Below are positions 47,853 to 59,000 of a stretch of DNA of 64,000 bases, piece after piece (within the stretch, counting starts at the first letter, position 1; each line of letters opens with the position of its first letter). Below the pieces are notes generated by a model. That model did not search any database and was not told the origin of the DNA. It was given only the letters and a program-made list of their open reading frames with translations. The position numbers and the translations under genes were made by a program. The stretch is from Monosporascus cannonballus (taxonomy: Eukaryota > Ascomycota > Sordariomycetes > Xylariales), in the NCBI GenBank assembly GCA_004154925.1, contig QJNS01000348.1, positions 1 through 64,000 of the forward strand. Direction: 5' to 3'.

Positions 47853-48993
47853 CTACGCGGAGAGCTTCTCGTTGGGGCCCGCGATCAGCATCTTGATGAC
47901 CTCGCCCTGCTTGACCTTCTTGAAGGCCTCCTCGGCCTCGAGGAAGGGCACGACGCCGCTGATGAGCTGCTTGACGTCGACCTTGCCGCTGGCGACCAGC
48001 TCGACGGCGAGCTTGTAGTCGCCGCTCCCGTACCGGAAGCTGCCCTTCGCCGTCACCTCCTTGAAGCAGAGCGCCATGATCGGGAAGGTGATGTCGGGCC
48101 GCCCCATGCCGCCCTGCACGAAGGTGCCGCCGTGTCGCACGACGTGCAGGCTCGTCTGGATGCTGGGCTCGGCGCCGCTGGCGTCGATGACGGCGTCGGC
48201 GCCCTCGGGCAGGTCCGCCTCCCGCCTGATGTTGGCGGCGTTCTCCTCGGCCGAGATGCGCTGGCTCGCGTAGACGTGCGTCGAGCAGAAGGACTTGGCG
48301 AAGTCCAGCTTCGACTGCACGATGTCCACGGAGACCACCTTGGACGCGCCGAACGCCCGTGCGACGGCCGCGCACAGGAGACCGACGGGCCCGGCCCCCA
48401 TCACCACCACGCTCTGGCCGGGCGTCACGGCGGCCTGTCGCACGATGTGCACTCCGACGGCGAGGGGCTCGATCAGGGCCCCTTCTTGCAGCGAGACGTT
48501 CTCGGGCAGCTTGTAGCAGAAATCCGCGGGCGCGGTCCAGAAGCCCGTGAGCGTCCCGTTGTAGGGCGGCGTGGCGGCGAACTTCATGTCCGGGCAGAGG
48601 TTGTACTTGCCGCTCAGGCAGGGGCCGCATCGACGGCAGGGGTATCCGGGCTCGAGGGCGATGCGGTCGCCCGGCTTGAGCGTCTTGACGGCGGACCCGA
48701 CCTCGACGACAGTGCCGGCGGACTCATGACCCAGAACCATAGGGTCTTTCACGACATAATGGCCTATCGCTCCATGTACCCAGTAATGAACGTCCGACCC
48801 GCAGATGCCAGTGTAGTTCACAGATACAAGGACGTCATGAGGATCCGAGAGTTCCGGCACGGGTCTGTCTGCGAACGTCACGTCATTGGGTTTGTTGAGG
48901 ATGAAGGAGAGGTTCTAAGGGAGGGTCAGTGTGAGACGGTAGAACACCATAGAAGGGGGGTTAACCACGAACGCTTGCCGACTTCGGGTCCAT
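47853..48993 (-). CDS. xdhA: Xylitol/sorbitol dehydrogenase (zinc MDR family)
   Basis: Exon 1 (48993-48973, MDPKSAS) and exon 2 (48914-47853) join over a 58-bp intron (GTTCGT...CTTAG) to give 360 residues, starting MDPKSASNLSFILNKPNDV as expected for the family. Catalytic zinc ligands are in GICGSDVHYW and GHESAG; structural zinc cysteines are in YPCRRCGPCLSGKYNLC. The Rossmann motif is GAGPVGLL, and the Asp in VVSVDI indicates NAD preference. Xylitol dehydrogenase oxidises xylitol to D-xylulose in the fungal pentose pathway; sorbitol dehydrogenase or L-arabinitol dehydrogenase are close alternatives. The gene converges on beta-mannosidase and looks intact. Confidence 0.9.
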
Positions 48994-49971
48994 TGTGGAG
49001 GGTGTCCTCGAAAAGCTGGCTACCTGTATTGAAGTCCTAGAATGACTAAGGGTGTGATGATGAAGTTGTGGTATGCGTTTGTCTATTTAACGACTACGAG
49101 AATAAACCTACTTTGAGCGCTCTTGTACGGTGTCAGGAGAGAGACAGAGTCGGGGACGAAGAAAATTCCGCCGAAAATGCTCTCCGGATACGGGCTTGCC
49201 ATCACACACATTGCATTGCTCCTTCACCGAATCGACACGACCAATTCAAACAACGCGGGGGGCAGCAGGTGTTGTTCCCCACTAGACCCCGAACTACTCA
49301 CGATATGTCGTAATGGTGGGAGGCACCTGAAGGTGGGGATCGCTCTGGACCTCGAACGACATGCTCTCGTAGTCTAATCATAGAGCTCGAGCTCTCCATA
49401 GTCCAAGGTTCGTTGCACTTTGCAACGGCTGAAATTAACCGGCCGTTTAACCGCGCCAATGATGGTGCTCGTGACGTCCAGTCTTGGAACTGCGAAGACT
49501 TGGGGGGATGCGGCACGTGGAATGAAAATCCACTACTAGATATGCATGGAGAAGGGGTATAAGCATCGGCAAATACGGTAGCATCGTCTTGGTTAGACTG
49601 CAAAACCCAGACGGTGCTTTCTAAGCGAAGCCGCGCCACATTTTTGCGCAATATTATCGGGGCTGATGGCGGTTTTCATCGATCATGCGTAAATAAAAAC
49701 TTCGAATCCCTTCATAAAGAAAGACTGATGAGAAAGGAAGATGTGGCGGGTACGTAATTTTGTCGAGCCCCCCACAAGTCAAAATCGCAATTGAGTTTGA
49801 AGTTGGACGGAAGGGAAAGTGGGGCCCGGTTAATCCGGCAGTATTCTTTACCGCCAAAAATTCCTAGACACCGCCTACGAGAACGCCGTGAATGTTCTGA
49901 AGCCACTTCAGTAACTGCATCTGGCTCCGTGCTCTGCAGCAAACCACATTTAAATCAACCTTGAAGCTGCA
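48994..49971. other. Divergent promoter region
   Basis: About 1 kb between the divergent starts of xylitol dehydrogenase and the ROK1 helicase. Open frames on either strand (for example minus 49298-49651) have no recognised features. Presumably it contains both promoters. Confidence 0.4.
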
Positions 49972-52050
49972 ATGGACGTATTGAAGATATTATCGCGGGG
50001 AACAAAGAAGACCGCCGCTAAGCCAGTCGATATTAAACCGGCCTCGAAGCAGCCAAACCCACAGCTCTATAATGACCCTACGAGGGGCGTAAAGCGCAAG
50101 AGGAATGAGGATCAATCTCTGTTAGATGCCGCCGCGCCGGGCGATGTCGACGAAGATGTTGATTTCTTTGCTCCCAAAGAATCCCGGAAACAGAAGGCGA
50201 GGACGCAGACGTCTGCACCCGAACCTGCGCTTGAGAAGAAGGCCGCACTCCCGACACGAGACGAAGAGGAAGTCCGTCAAATCCTTCGATCGCATAGGCT
50301 TAAATTCACCCTCCTATCCTCACGCGACGTGCCCGGGACCAAGGTCAAAAAGTCTAAGAAGAAAGACTCCGCCAAGCCGAAAGCGAAGGATGCCAACCCC
50401 CAACTATATCCGCAGCCTCTGAACTCCTTCTCCGAGCTGCGATCCATCTACAACATCTCTACCAGATTAGGCGAAAACCTAGCGAAGCAGGGCTACCGCA
50501 TCCCCACCGAGGTTCAACTAGGCAGTCTTCCGCTGCTCTTAGATCCGAAGGCAGCTCTGCGCGCGTCGCCGGCAGAAGGCGTAGACTTCGGGGCTTATGA
50601 TGGCATCGACTTCTTGGCGGTCGCTCCAACCGGTAGTGGTAAGACGCTCGCTTTCCTGATACCTACAATAGATCGCATCCTACGGCGGAGAGCAGTGGGC
50701 CCAGGACAGAGGCAGCATATCCTGGAAGCAATAATCATTGCCCCCACACGCGAATTGGCCCACCAGATCGTCAATGGGGGGAGAAAGCTTGCTCAGGGCA
50801 CAGGTGTTAAGATCGTGGGAATGAAGAAGGGCATGCGAATGCCTGTAGAAAACCAGGAAGGTGGAGAACTCAGCGACGATGAATCTGTCGAGGAAGACAG
50901 CAGCGTCTCCGAGGATGAAGAATCGAGCGAGGCGGGATCGCAAACCCGACCTGTTACGAAGGCAGATATTCTAGTTACCACGCCCTTACTTCTTCTCAAT
51001 TTCCTTACAAGGGGCTCAAAACGGAGGACACTTCCGACAGTCAAATCTCTGATCCTAGACGAGGCCGACGTGTTGTTAGACGCATTATTCCGCGACCAGA
51101 CGACGGGCATCTGGAAACTGTGCACTAATGAATCGCTGAGGTTTTCGTGCTGGTCTGCGACGATGGATTCTTCCGCGGAGAGCCTAATATCCGAGCAGCT
51201 CAAGTCACGGGAGGCCGCGCCGCTCATTCGCCTCGTGGTGGGCCTGAAGGATACAGCTGTTCCCAGCATCAAGCATAAGCTCATCTACACGGCGACTGAG
51301 CAAGGAAAGCTCTTCGCTCTCCGCCAGCTGCTACATCCGAACTCGTCTAGCGACTCGGTGCCCGAGATGAAGTTGCCCTTCTTGGTCTTTACGCAGACTA
51401 TCGAGCGCGCGACGGCCCTACACAACGAACTCAAATTCGATATACCCATCCAGGCTGGCGGTTCGGATCGCATCGCGGCCCTGCACTCGTCCCTTTCCGA
51501 GAATCAAAGGTCCAGCATCGTATCCAAATTTCGAGCGGGCGAGACATGGGTATTGATCACTACCGATCTACTCATGAGGGGCATCGACTTCCGCGGAGTC
51601 AACGGGGTCATAAACTATGATATCCCCGCATCGGCCGCGGCGTACGTTCACCGGGTTGGGCGCACGGGCCGCGCGGGCCACGAGGGCGGCGTCGCCGTCA
51701 CCTTCTACACCAAGGAGGACGTGCCGCACCTCAAGAGCATCGCCAACGTCATCGCCCTCAGCGACAAGCAGGCGGGCAGGCGGGATGCTGAGGGCGAGGG
51801 CGTGCCCCAGTGGCTCATGGACGCGCTGCCCAGGGTCGCCAAGGAGGAGAAGAGGAAGCTCAAGAAGCACGGCGGCGCCGAGTCGCGCATGGGCGGCAAG
51901 GCGGCCACGAAGATTACGTCCAAGAGCGCCTGGGAGCGGCGCAAGGAGCACAACAGGCGCGGCGCCATCGAGGGGAGCAAGAGGAGGAAGTCCCAGTCCC
52001 AGGGCGCGGACGCCGGCGAGGAGAGCGAGTGGGGTGGCCTTGACGACTGA
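49972..52050 (+). CDS. ROK1: ATP-dependent DEAD-box RNA helicase Rok1
   Basis: Intronless, 692 residues. The N-terminus MDVLKILSRGTKK is typical of Rok1/DDX52 and is followed by a basic low-complexity region. Helicase motifs appear in order: a Q-motif-like YRIPTEVQLGSLPLLL, motif I APTGSGKT (about residue 220), Ia PTRELA, Ib TTPL, II DEAD (about 363), III SAT, then ALHSSLSENQRSSIVSKFRAGETWVLITTDLLMRGID (broken over several conserved blocks) and VI HRVGRTGR (about 560). An acidic Glu/Asp/Ser insert lies between Ia and Ib. The C-terminal tail is Lys/Arg-rich. Rok1 acts in the nucleolus on 18S rRNA maturation in the small-subunit processome. It is an essential housekeeping gene with no sign of damage. 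Confidence 0.93.
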   Translation: MDVLKILSRGTKKTAAKPVDIKPASKQPNPQLYNDPTRGVKRKRNEDQSLLDAAAPGDVDEDVDFFAPKESRKQKARTQTSAPEPALEKKAALPTRDEEEVRQILRSHRLKFTLLSSRDVPGTKVKKSKKKDSAKPKAKDANPQLYPQPLNSFSELRSIYNISTRLGENLAKQGYRIPTEVQLGSLPLLLDPKAALRASPAEGVDFGAYDGIDFLAVAPTGSGKTLAFLIPTIDRILRRRAVGPGQRQHILEAIIIAPTRELAHQIVNGGRKLAQGTGVKIVGMKKGMRMPVENQEGGELSDDESVEEDSSVSEDEESSEAGSQTRPVTKADILVTTPLLLLNFLTRGSKRRTLPTVKSLILDEADVLLDALFRDQTTGIWKLCTNESLRFSCWSATMDSSAESLISEQLKSREAAPLIRLVVGLKDTAVPSIKHKLIYTATEQGKLFALRQLLHPNSSSDSVPEMKLPFLVFTQTIERATALHNELKFDIPIQAGGSDRIAALHSSLSENQRSSIVSKFRAGETWVLITTDLLMRGIDFRGVNGVINYDIPASAAAYVHRVGRTGRAGHEGGVAVTFYTKEDVPHLKSIANVIALSDKQAGRRDAEGEGVPQWLMDALPRVAKEEKRKLKKHGGAESRMGGKAATKITSKSAWERRKEHNRRGAIEGSKRRKSQSQGADAGEESEWGGLDD

Positions 52051-52921
52051 TTGTCCATTTTATAAGACGTGTCTCCCGCAGTCGCATGTTAATCTTATAA
52101 TGAGCCTAGGCGGGATGCGCGAAAATCAAGAGTTGTCGAGAATATACCCCTCGACCTGCACTTCATTGATCACAACTGCGGTGTCGACCTAGTTACACAT
52201 TTAACACCCCGGAACGTTCTTCAGAGACGGTGCGTCCCTGGTCTTCCGCTTTAACTCGATCTCATCGATAAGGGATGAGTTCCAGCACAGCGTGGCGCCC
52301 AGCCCACTTGAATATTACTCCTGGATCAACAGTGATTACGGCTTCGCTTAGTCCTGCATTTAGATACCAACTTCCTAAAGGCTTTTATGAACGCGCCACC
52401 GAAATTCTGGTAGGCGACTTTGGCAAAACGCCAGTTATCTCACTCGGCTTCTCAATCACGGATGCAAATTTGCCCTGATTGGTAACCGACTCGTGACTGT
52501 GTCCGGACCTGGACCCTATCAAGACGCCAACCGCATCAAGAACGAGTGGGACGGCTCACGGGCTCAACCGCGGGTCCGCCGCTAGCCATGGACTGGCAGG
52601 GGAGTATGAAACCTTGATGTGCAACCTAGCGACGCATAATCCGTATATGACGTACGTGCGGAGCTTCGGATCACCAAGGCCGCTCGAATTGCGTGGTTTT
52701 GAGCCACTTCATGTTCGTATCCCGGTCGTGATCGACTCTGAATATGACCTTTTCAGCCGGAAACCCCGCGCGGGCTGGGCTTTAAGACAGAGACGGCCGA
52801 AGGCTTTCTTCTAACTCCATCATCCTGATCGCGGGGTGTAGCGCGCATAGTTATATCCGGAAATAACCATATTGGGTCTCTTATCCGCGGAGTGCTTCAG
52901 CTCCCCAGATATTTCTTCACA
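52051..52921. other. Intergenic, no supported gene
   Basis: About 870 bp between ROK1 and the transporter, same orientation. Short frames only. Presumed terminator and promoter. Confidence 0.4.
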
Positions 52922-54780
52922 ATGGACGCAAGTCAGACCAAACCCGATAATGCGGGGGTTGAGCATGCACCGCATGATGGCGAGCAGAGTGGCGCGGCCG
53001 GAATCGCATCAAAAAACGACGAGAGGACATTGGACATTCTCAGCGACCAGAGGGTCACCTTGACCGAGGAAGATGTTCGTGAAACGCACGTGTAAAACCC
53101 CTCCAACCCTGACTTTAGCTAACGGGGACCCGATACACCGGCACAGAACAGGCGCATCAGGCGACAGACGGACAAGGTCATCCTTTCCATCCTCGTTTGG
53201 GTCTACTTCCTCCAGATCCTCGACAAGACGGTGCTGGGTTACGGCGCCACGTTCGGCCTGCAGGAGTCGGCGCACCTGACGGGGAACCAGTACTCATTCC
53301 TCGGGTCCATCGCGCCCATCGGGCAGCTGGCAGTGCAGCCCTTCTCGTCCTACCTCATCGTCCGGGTGCCGCCCCGGGTCCTCATGCCCGCGCTGTGCCT
53401 CGGGTGGGGCATCGCCCAGACCGCGATGGCGGCCTGCAGGACCTACAGCCAGCTGCTCGCGGCGCGCTTCCTCGGCCTGTTCGAGGGCGGCTGCCTGCCC
53501 CTTTTCGGCGTCATCACATCGTACTGGTTCAGGCGCGCCGAGCAGCCCATGCGCGTCGCCGCGTGGTATAGCACGAACGGCCTCGCGACCGTCGCCGCCT
53601 CAGCCCTGTCGTACGGACTGGGCCACATCCCGTCCGAGCGCCTAGAATCCTGGCAGGTGTGCGTGTTGTATACATGGCCCCCTAAACCATGTAGGAGGTC
53701 AAGACTGACGTTCTTACCCGCAGCATCTTCCTATTCGTAGGCCTTGTGACCATCGTCACAGTCCCGTTCGTATATTGGAAGCTAGACAACGACATCCTCA
53801 CCGCGCGGTTCCTGTCCGAGAACGACAAGCCGAAGGCCGTCGAGCGGCTGCGGGCCAACCAGACGGGGACGACGGGCAGCAACCACAGATTCAAGTGGCG
53901 GCAGGTGCTGGAGATGGCCGCGGAGCCCAAGACGTACCTGTGGGTCGCACTGTCGGTGTTCCTGAACGCCGGCGCGGCCGTCACAAACACGTTCGGCCCG
54001 CTGATCCTCAACGGGCTCGACTTCGACCCCTACACGACATCGCTGCTGAACATGCCCTTCGGCCTCGTACAGTTCTCCATCATCCTCGCCGCCTCTTGGC
54101 TCACGCGCCGCCTCCGCCTCAAGTCGGCCGTCCTCTTCGTGCTGACGCTGCCCGTCGTCGCGGGGCTCGCCGTGCTCTACGCGGTGCCCCGCTCGCCGGC
54201 CCACAACGGCCCGCTGCTCGCGGGGTACTACCTCCTCGCCTTCCTGTTCGGCGGTACCCCGGCCATCGTGGCGTGGATCATCGCCAACACGGCGGGCGCC
54301 ACCAAGAAGTCGGCCATCATGTCCGTGTACAACGCGGCCGCTTCCACGGGTAACATCATCGGGCCCCTGGTCTTCGACTCCCGGGACGCGCCCGAGTACC
54401 TACCCGGCCTGCGGGCCATGCTCGGCGTCTTCGTCGCGCTGGCCGCCTGCACGGCGCTGCAGGCCGGCAACCTCGCGCTACTGAACCGCCGCCAGGAGCG
54501 CAGGCGCGTCCGCAACGGGAAGCCCGCCAAGATCAGGGACGCGAGCATGACCGACGAGTACCAGGGCTTCTGCGCCCACGGCCCCCCCTCCTCTGATACC
54601 ATCGATAACGATAACGATAACTATAACGTGTCTGCCTCCGTCGTCGCGGGTTCTGACGAGGTTGCCGCGATGGCGCGCGATGATGATGCGGAGTTGAATC
54701 TGGAGCGCCGCCGCCTGGGGGACAACGCGTTCTCTGATATGACGGATCGCGAGAATGATGAGTTCATCTATGTTCTATGA
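52922..54780 (+). CDS. Major facilitator transporter, Dal5/allantoate permease family
   Basis: Exons 52922-53089, 53147-53658 and 53724-54780 give 578 residues. The first splice rebuilds RIRRQTDKVILSILVWVYFLQILDKTVLGYGA, split here by the evidence limit only in discussion: key parts are RIRRQTDK and ILDKTVLGYGATFGL, hallmarks of the anion:cation symporter (Dal5-like) MFS group. The second splice gives SWQVIFLFVGLV using the GTGCGT donor two bases after the first possible GT. Twelve membrane segments can be counted, with a central loop near DNDILTARFLSENDK. The cytoplasmic tail is long and acidic. Substrates in this family are carboxylates, vitamins or ureides; this one is unknown. AT-rich RIP DNA begins two bases after the stop codon. 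Confidence 0.9.
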
Positions 54781-54781
54781 G

Positions 54782-54896
54782 TATGACGGCTAAACTAGTT
54801 AACCTACTATTAAACCTATTCGTAAGGTTGGTTGAATAATGTTCATATTGTTCGTAAACTTTTAATATAAAAGAATTATAATTTATAAAACCGGAC
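54782..54896 (+). repeat. Family C LTR-like fragment abutting the transporter gene
   Basis: Starts TATGACGGCTAAAC and shares about 35 bases (ACGGCT, GTTAACC, CTATTAAACCT) with the family C repeat at 55692 and 1677. It begins one base after the transporter stop codon (54778-54780). Downstream it diverges and is cut by a solo LTR at 54897. Confidence 0.55.
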
Positions 54897-55038
54897 TGTT
54901 AGGGATTGTACGGTCTTCCAAGAGCTGTAGGTCCATGCGCAGCCTTGGCAGGTCCATATACAGCTAGCTAGCTTGCCGACATTCCGTATTCTCTCTTGAT
55001 TTTATATCTTCATCATCTTTACCATAAAATCCCTAATA
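54897..55038 (+). mobile_element. Solo LTR, Copia-like termini
   Basis: 142 bp with terminal inverted repeats TGTTAGGGATT...AATCCCTAATA (expected CA end changed to TA). Flanking 5-bp sequences are CGGAC (54892-54896) and CGGAT (55039-55043), differing by one C to T change. It is less AT-rich than its surroundings, so it probably entered later or escaped part of the RIP. No internal region or second LTR is found beside it. Confidence 0.78.
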
Positions 55039-55691
55039 CGGATGAAGATAAAACTTTAGTTATATACGTGCTATTACAGCGAATACTAACGCAAGACAAT
55101 TTTAATCTATTTTTTTTTAAAAAAATATCTTAATATGCTAGAAAAACTCGGAACAATCTTATTTCGACTAGATTTAATTTATTATAGGAAATATACCGTT
55201 ATTTTTATTTATATTTTTAACTTCTTAAAGTCGAAAATTTTTACACATAAAGAATTAAATCTTAGCTTAATAAAAACTATTTATAGCGGTTAATATTTTT
55301 AGCTAATAAACTTAACTATAAGATTTAATATATATTAATAGTTACTTTATTAAAAATTATAAGAAAAAAAATATTACCTATGTTTAGTATTTGTACATTT
55401 TAAAAAGTATTTTAAGAAATTATATTACATTATAAACAACGTAGATATATAATTTTTACGGCTGCACCATACCGTTACGCTAGAGACAAAAGATTGGCGA
55501 AATGATCGCAATTGTAGCAATTATCCTAGTGCTTACAGCTGTATATATACTGGAGCTTGTTCGGTATCCTCAAACCGTAACTATAATATTTAAAAATTTA
55601 ATATATATATATATTATAAACGTAATTTATTAAACGTTAAAAACATTTTTTAGATTTAATAATGTCACTTTTTTCAACCTGAAAATTTATG

Positions 55692-55838
55692 TGTGACGGC
55701 TAGGCGGTTTAACCAACTATTAAACCTTAGTCGTACGGGTTTATGTTAGCAGAAGTATCGTGGAAATCTGAACAATAAATACAGTAATCGTATTACGTTT
55801 CGTAATACCAAAGGTGCCTTAGGTAACGAATTATTATT
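55692..55838 (+). repeat. Family C LTR-like repeat, split by the Gypsy element
   Basis: Starts TGTGACGGCTAGGC and aligns with 1677-1824 in direct orientation up to GTAACGAATTATTATT. At that point the Gypsy element is inserted. The repeat resumes at 63264 with ATAAATTGAAATT, matching ATAAATTACTC in the left copy. Repeat and insertion together date the Gypsy as the younger element. Confidence 0.75.
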
Positions 55839-56044
55839 TGTGAGAATACAGCCTCTATGAGGATGAGGCTGGTAGCCGACCAGCTACCGATTAGCCACCG
55901 ACTTACTTATTAGTATAAATCCACCATCTGGCAGCTAATAAGAAACGCCAGATGGAAGTAACCTAATATACTTATTTTTTGGAATCTGCTTTACGACTAA
56001 TCGGAGATTACCTTATTTAACTTATAGTTATCCATTATCTTATA
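55839..56044 (+). repeat. Gypsy 5' LTR
   Basis: 206 bp starting TGTGAGAATACAGCC and ending ...CCATTATCTTATA (expected ACA end changed to ATA). It includes the internal inverted pair CATCTGGC/GCCAGATG. It matches the 3' LTR in length and order; differences are C/T and G/A. Confidence 0.9.
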
Positions 56045-59000
56045 ATTTTTCTATCTGCTATAAAAAGTGACGTAATAATTACCAGAAGTAAAGCTCGCCG
56101 ATTACAAAACGAACCTAAGTTATTAATCGAAAAAACCGCCGATCGGAACCTAATTGACAAACGATCGATTACGGTACGGGAATAGGCGAAAAAGCCTATA
56201 ACGGAACCTTAACGGGCAAAGGACCATAATTCCCGGGATCCTAAATCCTTTTATATATATAATAAGGATACGTTCCGATAATTATTAATTAAACGGTTAA
56301 AAAACGGGCGTAACATAATAAACGCGTTCCGGAATTTAAAATAAAAAAAGGTTAAATTTTTTAATAATAACCAGATTTTGGAAATTATTTATTAATAAAA
56401 TAAATAATATTTGGAATTATTTTAATAATTAGCCGAATAATAAGTAATGGCATAAGTTAAAAAAGTAAAGTTTTATAAGTTAATTACGATATCGTTATAA
56501 AAACTTAAGGGCGATAAACGAATACCATATTATAATTACCCGAAATTTTCCGAACGTATATTAATTAAAAAAAAAGATTAAATAAAAGCTGTTATAAAAA
56601 TTTACGCCAAAAAGCTAAAGCGAAATACCTTTATTTATATTTAATAAATTATAAATTATATAAATATTTTTATTGCGAACGTTTAACAATTATACCGTAT
56701 TATGCTTAATTACTTTAATTACGAAAAAAAATTAAAAATAAAAAATTTATAGATTTTTATTAAAAAAAGTTATGTAAATTTTAACTTTTTCGATAAGGAA
56801 TATAAGGAATAATTTATGGAATTATAATAACGATTTAATTAATCGCCGTTAAACTTTTACATTAAATAAAAGTTTCTGGTTTATAAAATAAAGTTTACGG
56901 ACGTTTTTAACCCGGAAAATAATCGGGATAATAAACGTTTTATTTTAATTACTTTTATAAATTAATATTAAGGTTACGAAATATTTTGTTACGGAAAAAT
57001 GTTAAATTAAAATAAATTAATAACGTAATAAATAAAGTAAAACGTTATTAGGACATTTAAAAAAAGGCGAAAGAAAACCGATTATTTTTTATTAAAGGTA
57101 TTAATAAAAATAAATAATTTTATTTTAATATTTTCGGAAAAAGAAATCTTTAAAACAAATTAAAGATATTGCGCGGAAATAATAAGGATTACAAACGTTT
57201 TTATATTCGAAAAATAAATAATTGTTAATTTAATTCCGATCGGAATAAATCTGTATAATTTAATACCTTTAATTTTTATAAGAACTTATTTAAATATTAT
57301 AATTATAAAAAGTTAAGTTATAAAAGCGTAAATTATAAATTAAAAAAAAATACGAAAACCTTGTTATTTTGGCCATACGGAAATTAATTTTCGAAAACCG
57401 TATAAAACGTTATAATATATAATAACGAATTAAATTAATCCTTAAACGTAAACCTAAAAAAAAAACCGGAATAAGCGTATATATTTAATCCATTTCGGCT
57501 AATAATTATAGGACGGTCAAAATAAAGCCACTTTTTAAAAAAAAGGTATTTATTAAGAAAAATACGGGGGATATAACGGTATAAGTAAATATGGATATTA
57601 AAATATAAATAAATATTATAAGCAAAAAATTAATAAGAAAGTTTAATTTTTAATTAATTTTCGTAAATATTCCGGGCCTTATTAGCGTTAACGATATATA
57701 TATTAAATATTATGGAACTTACGAAATTTTTGTTAATATAATAAATAATAACGGGAACGAACGAAAATTTAAGTAAATTTATTTTGTAATATGCCGCAAT
57801 CGGAAAACGTTTAATTTCTTATTATCCAGATTCGGAATAAATAAATTAAGGATTTTGCTAAATATAATTATATGTTAATAGCTATATAAACCATTATAAA
57901 AGGTCGATAAATAAGAAATTATAAATTTAACGTTTTCCGGTAAATAAATTTATACCGTTAATTTAATAAATTTAATTAAAAAATTAGATATCCTGGAATT
58001 CGGAAAATAATAAGAATAAGAAATAACCGATTTCCTTATATATTTAAAGAATTTCCGGCAAATATATTTCGAAAAAGTAACGAAAAAAATATTTTAATCA
58101 TTAAAGGCGAAATATGTAATAAATTTGATCTTAAAGAAAATACCTTTATTCGGCCTAATTTATTTTATTTCGGAAACTTAAAAGAAAATATTCGAAAAAT
58201 ATATCCGAAAAAACCTAAAGGTAAACCGGATACGTTATTTAAAAACGGACGTAAGGGTACTAATATTATTTATACCCAAAAAAAACGGCAGTTTTCGATT
58301 ATATGTTAATTATAAAGGGTTAAATCGGGTAACGATAAAAAACTAATATTTTTTACCTTTAATTTTAAAAATAATAAATCGCTTAAAGTTAATTAAGGTA
58401 TTTTCGAAAATTAATTTTAAGGATATTTATTATTATATCAAAATTAAAAAAAACGATTAATGGAAAATTGTTTTCCAAACGCGGTACGGATAATTCGAAT
58501 ATATAATTATGTTATTTGGCTTTATTAATATATTAATTATATTTTAGGCCTATATATATAAAGTAGTAATTAGATTAATTAATTATATATACGTAATATA
58601 TCTAAATAATATAATTATTTATTCGGATAATAAAAAAAATATGCGAAATATTTCCAGTTAATTTACGAACGGTTATTATAATATTAATTATTTGCTAAAA
58701 CGTTTAAATACGAATTTTTTAAAAAAAATAAAATTTTTAAAATTTATAATTAATATTAACGGTTTGGAAATGGATTGCCGATAGGTTAATATTATTAAAG
58801 TATGGCCAAAACCAAAATTAATTTATGATATTTAAGTATTTTTAGGATTCGCAAATTTTTATTGGAAATTTATCGCCTATTACTTACGTATTACCGAACT
58901 TATTATTAAATTTTTAAAAAGGGCGTAAGGCAAAGAAAAAATAGCAAAATTCCGGTAGCCCGAAAAGGTTAAAAAGGCATTCCGAAATTTAAAAGATATT

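Noticed and set aside
47700..49040. 446-codon plus-strand frame across xylitol dehydrogenase
   Set aside because: It is the antisense shadow of a well-supported MDR gene in GC-rich DNA and has no recognisable protein features.
2700..54780. A biosynthetic gene cluster built around the P450, SDR, NmrA-like protein, MFS transporter and zinc-finger regulator
   Set aside because: There is no backbone enzyme (PKS, NRPS, terpene cyclase or DMATS), and housekeeping genes (ROK1, Rab, ERG28) lie between the candidates, which are more than 10 kb apart.
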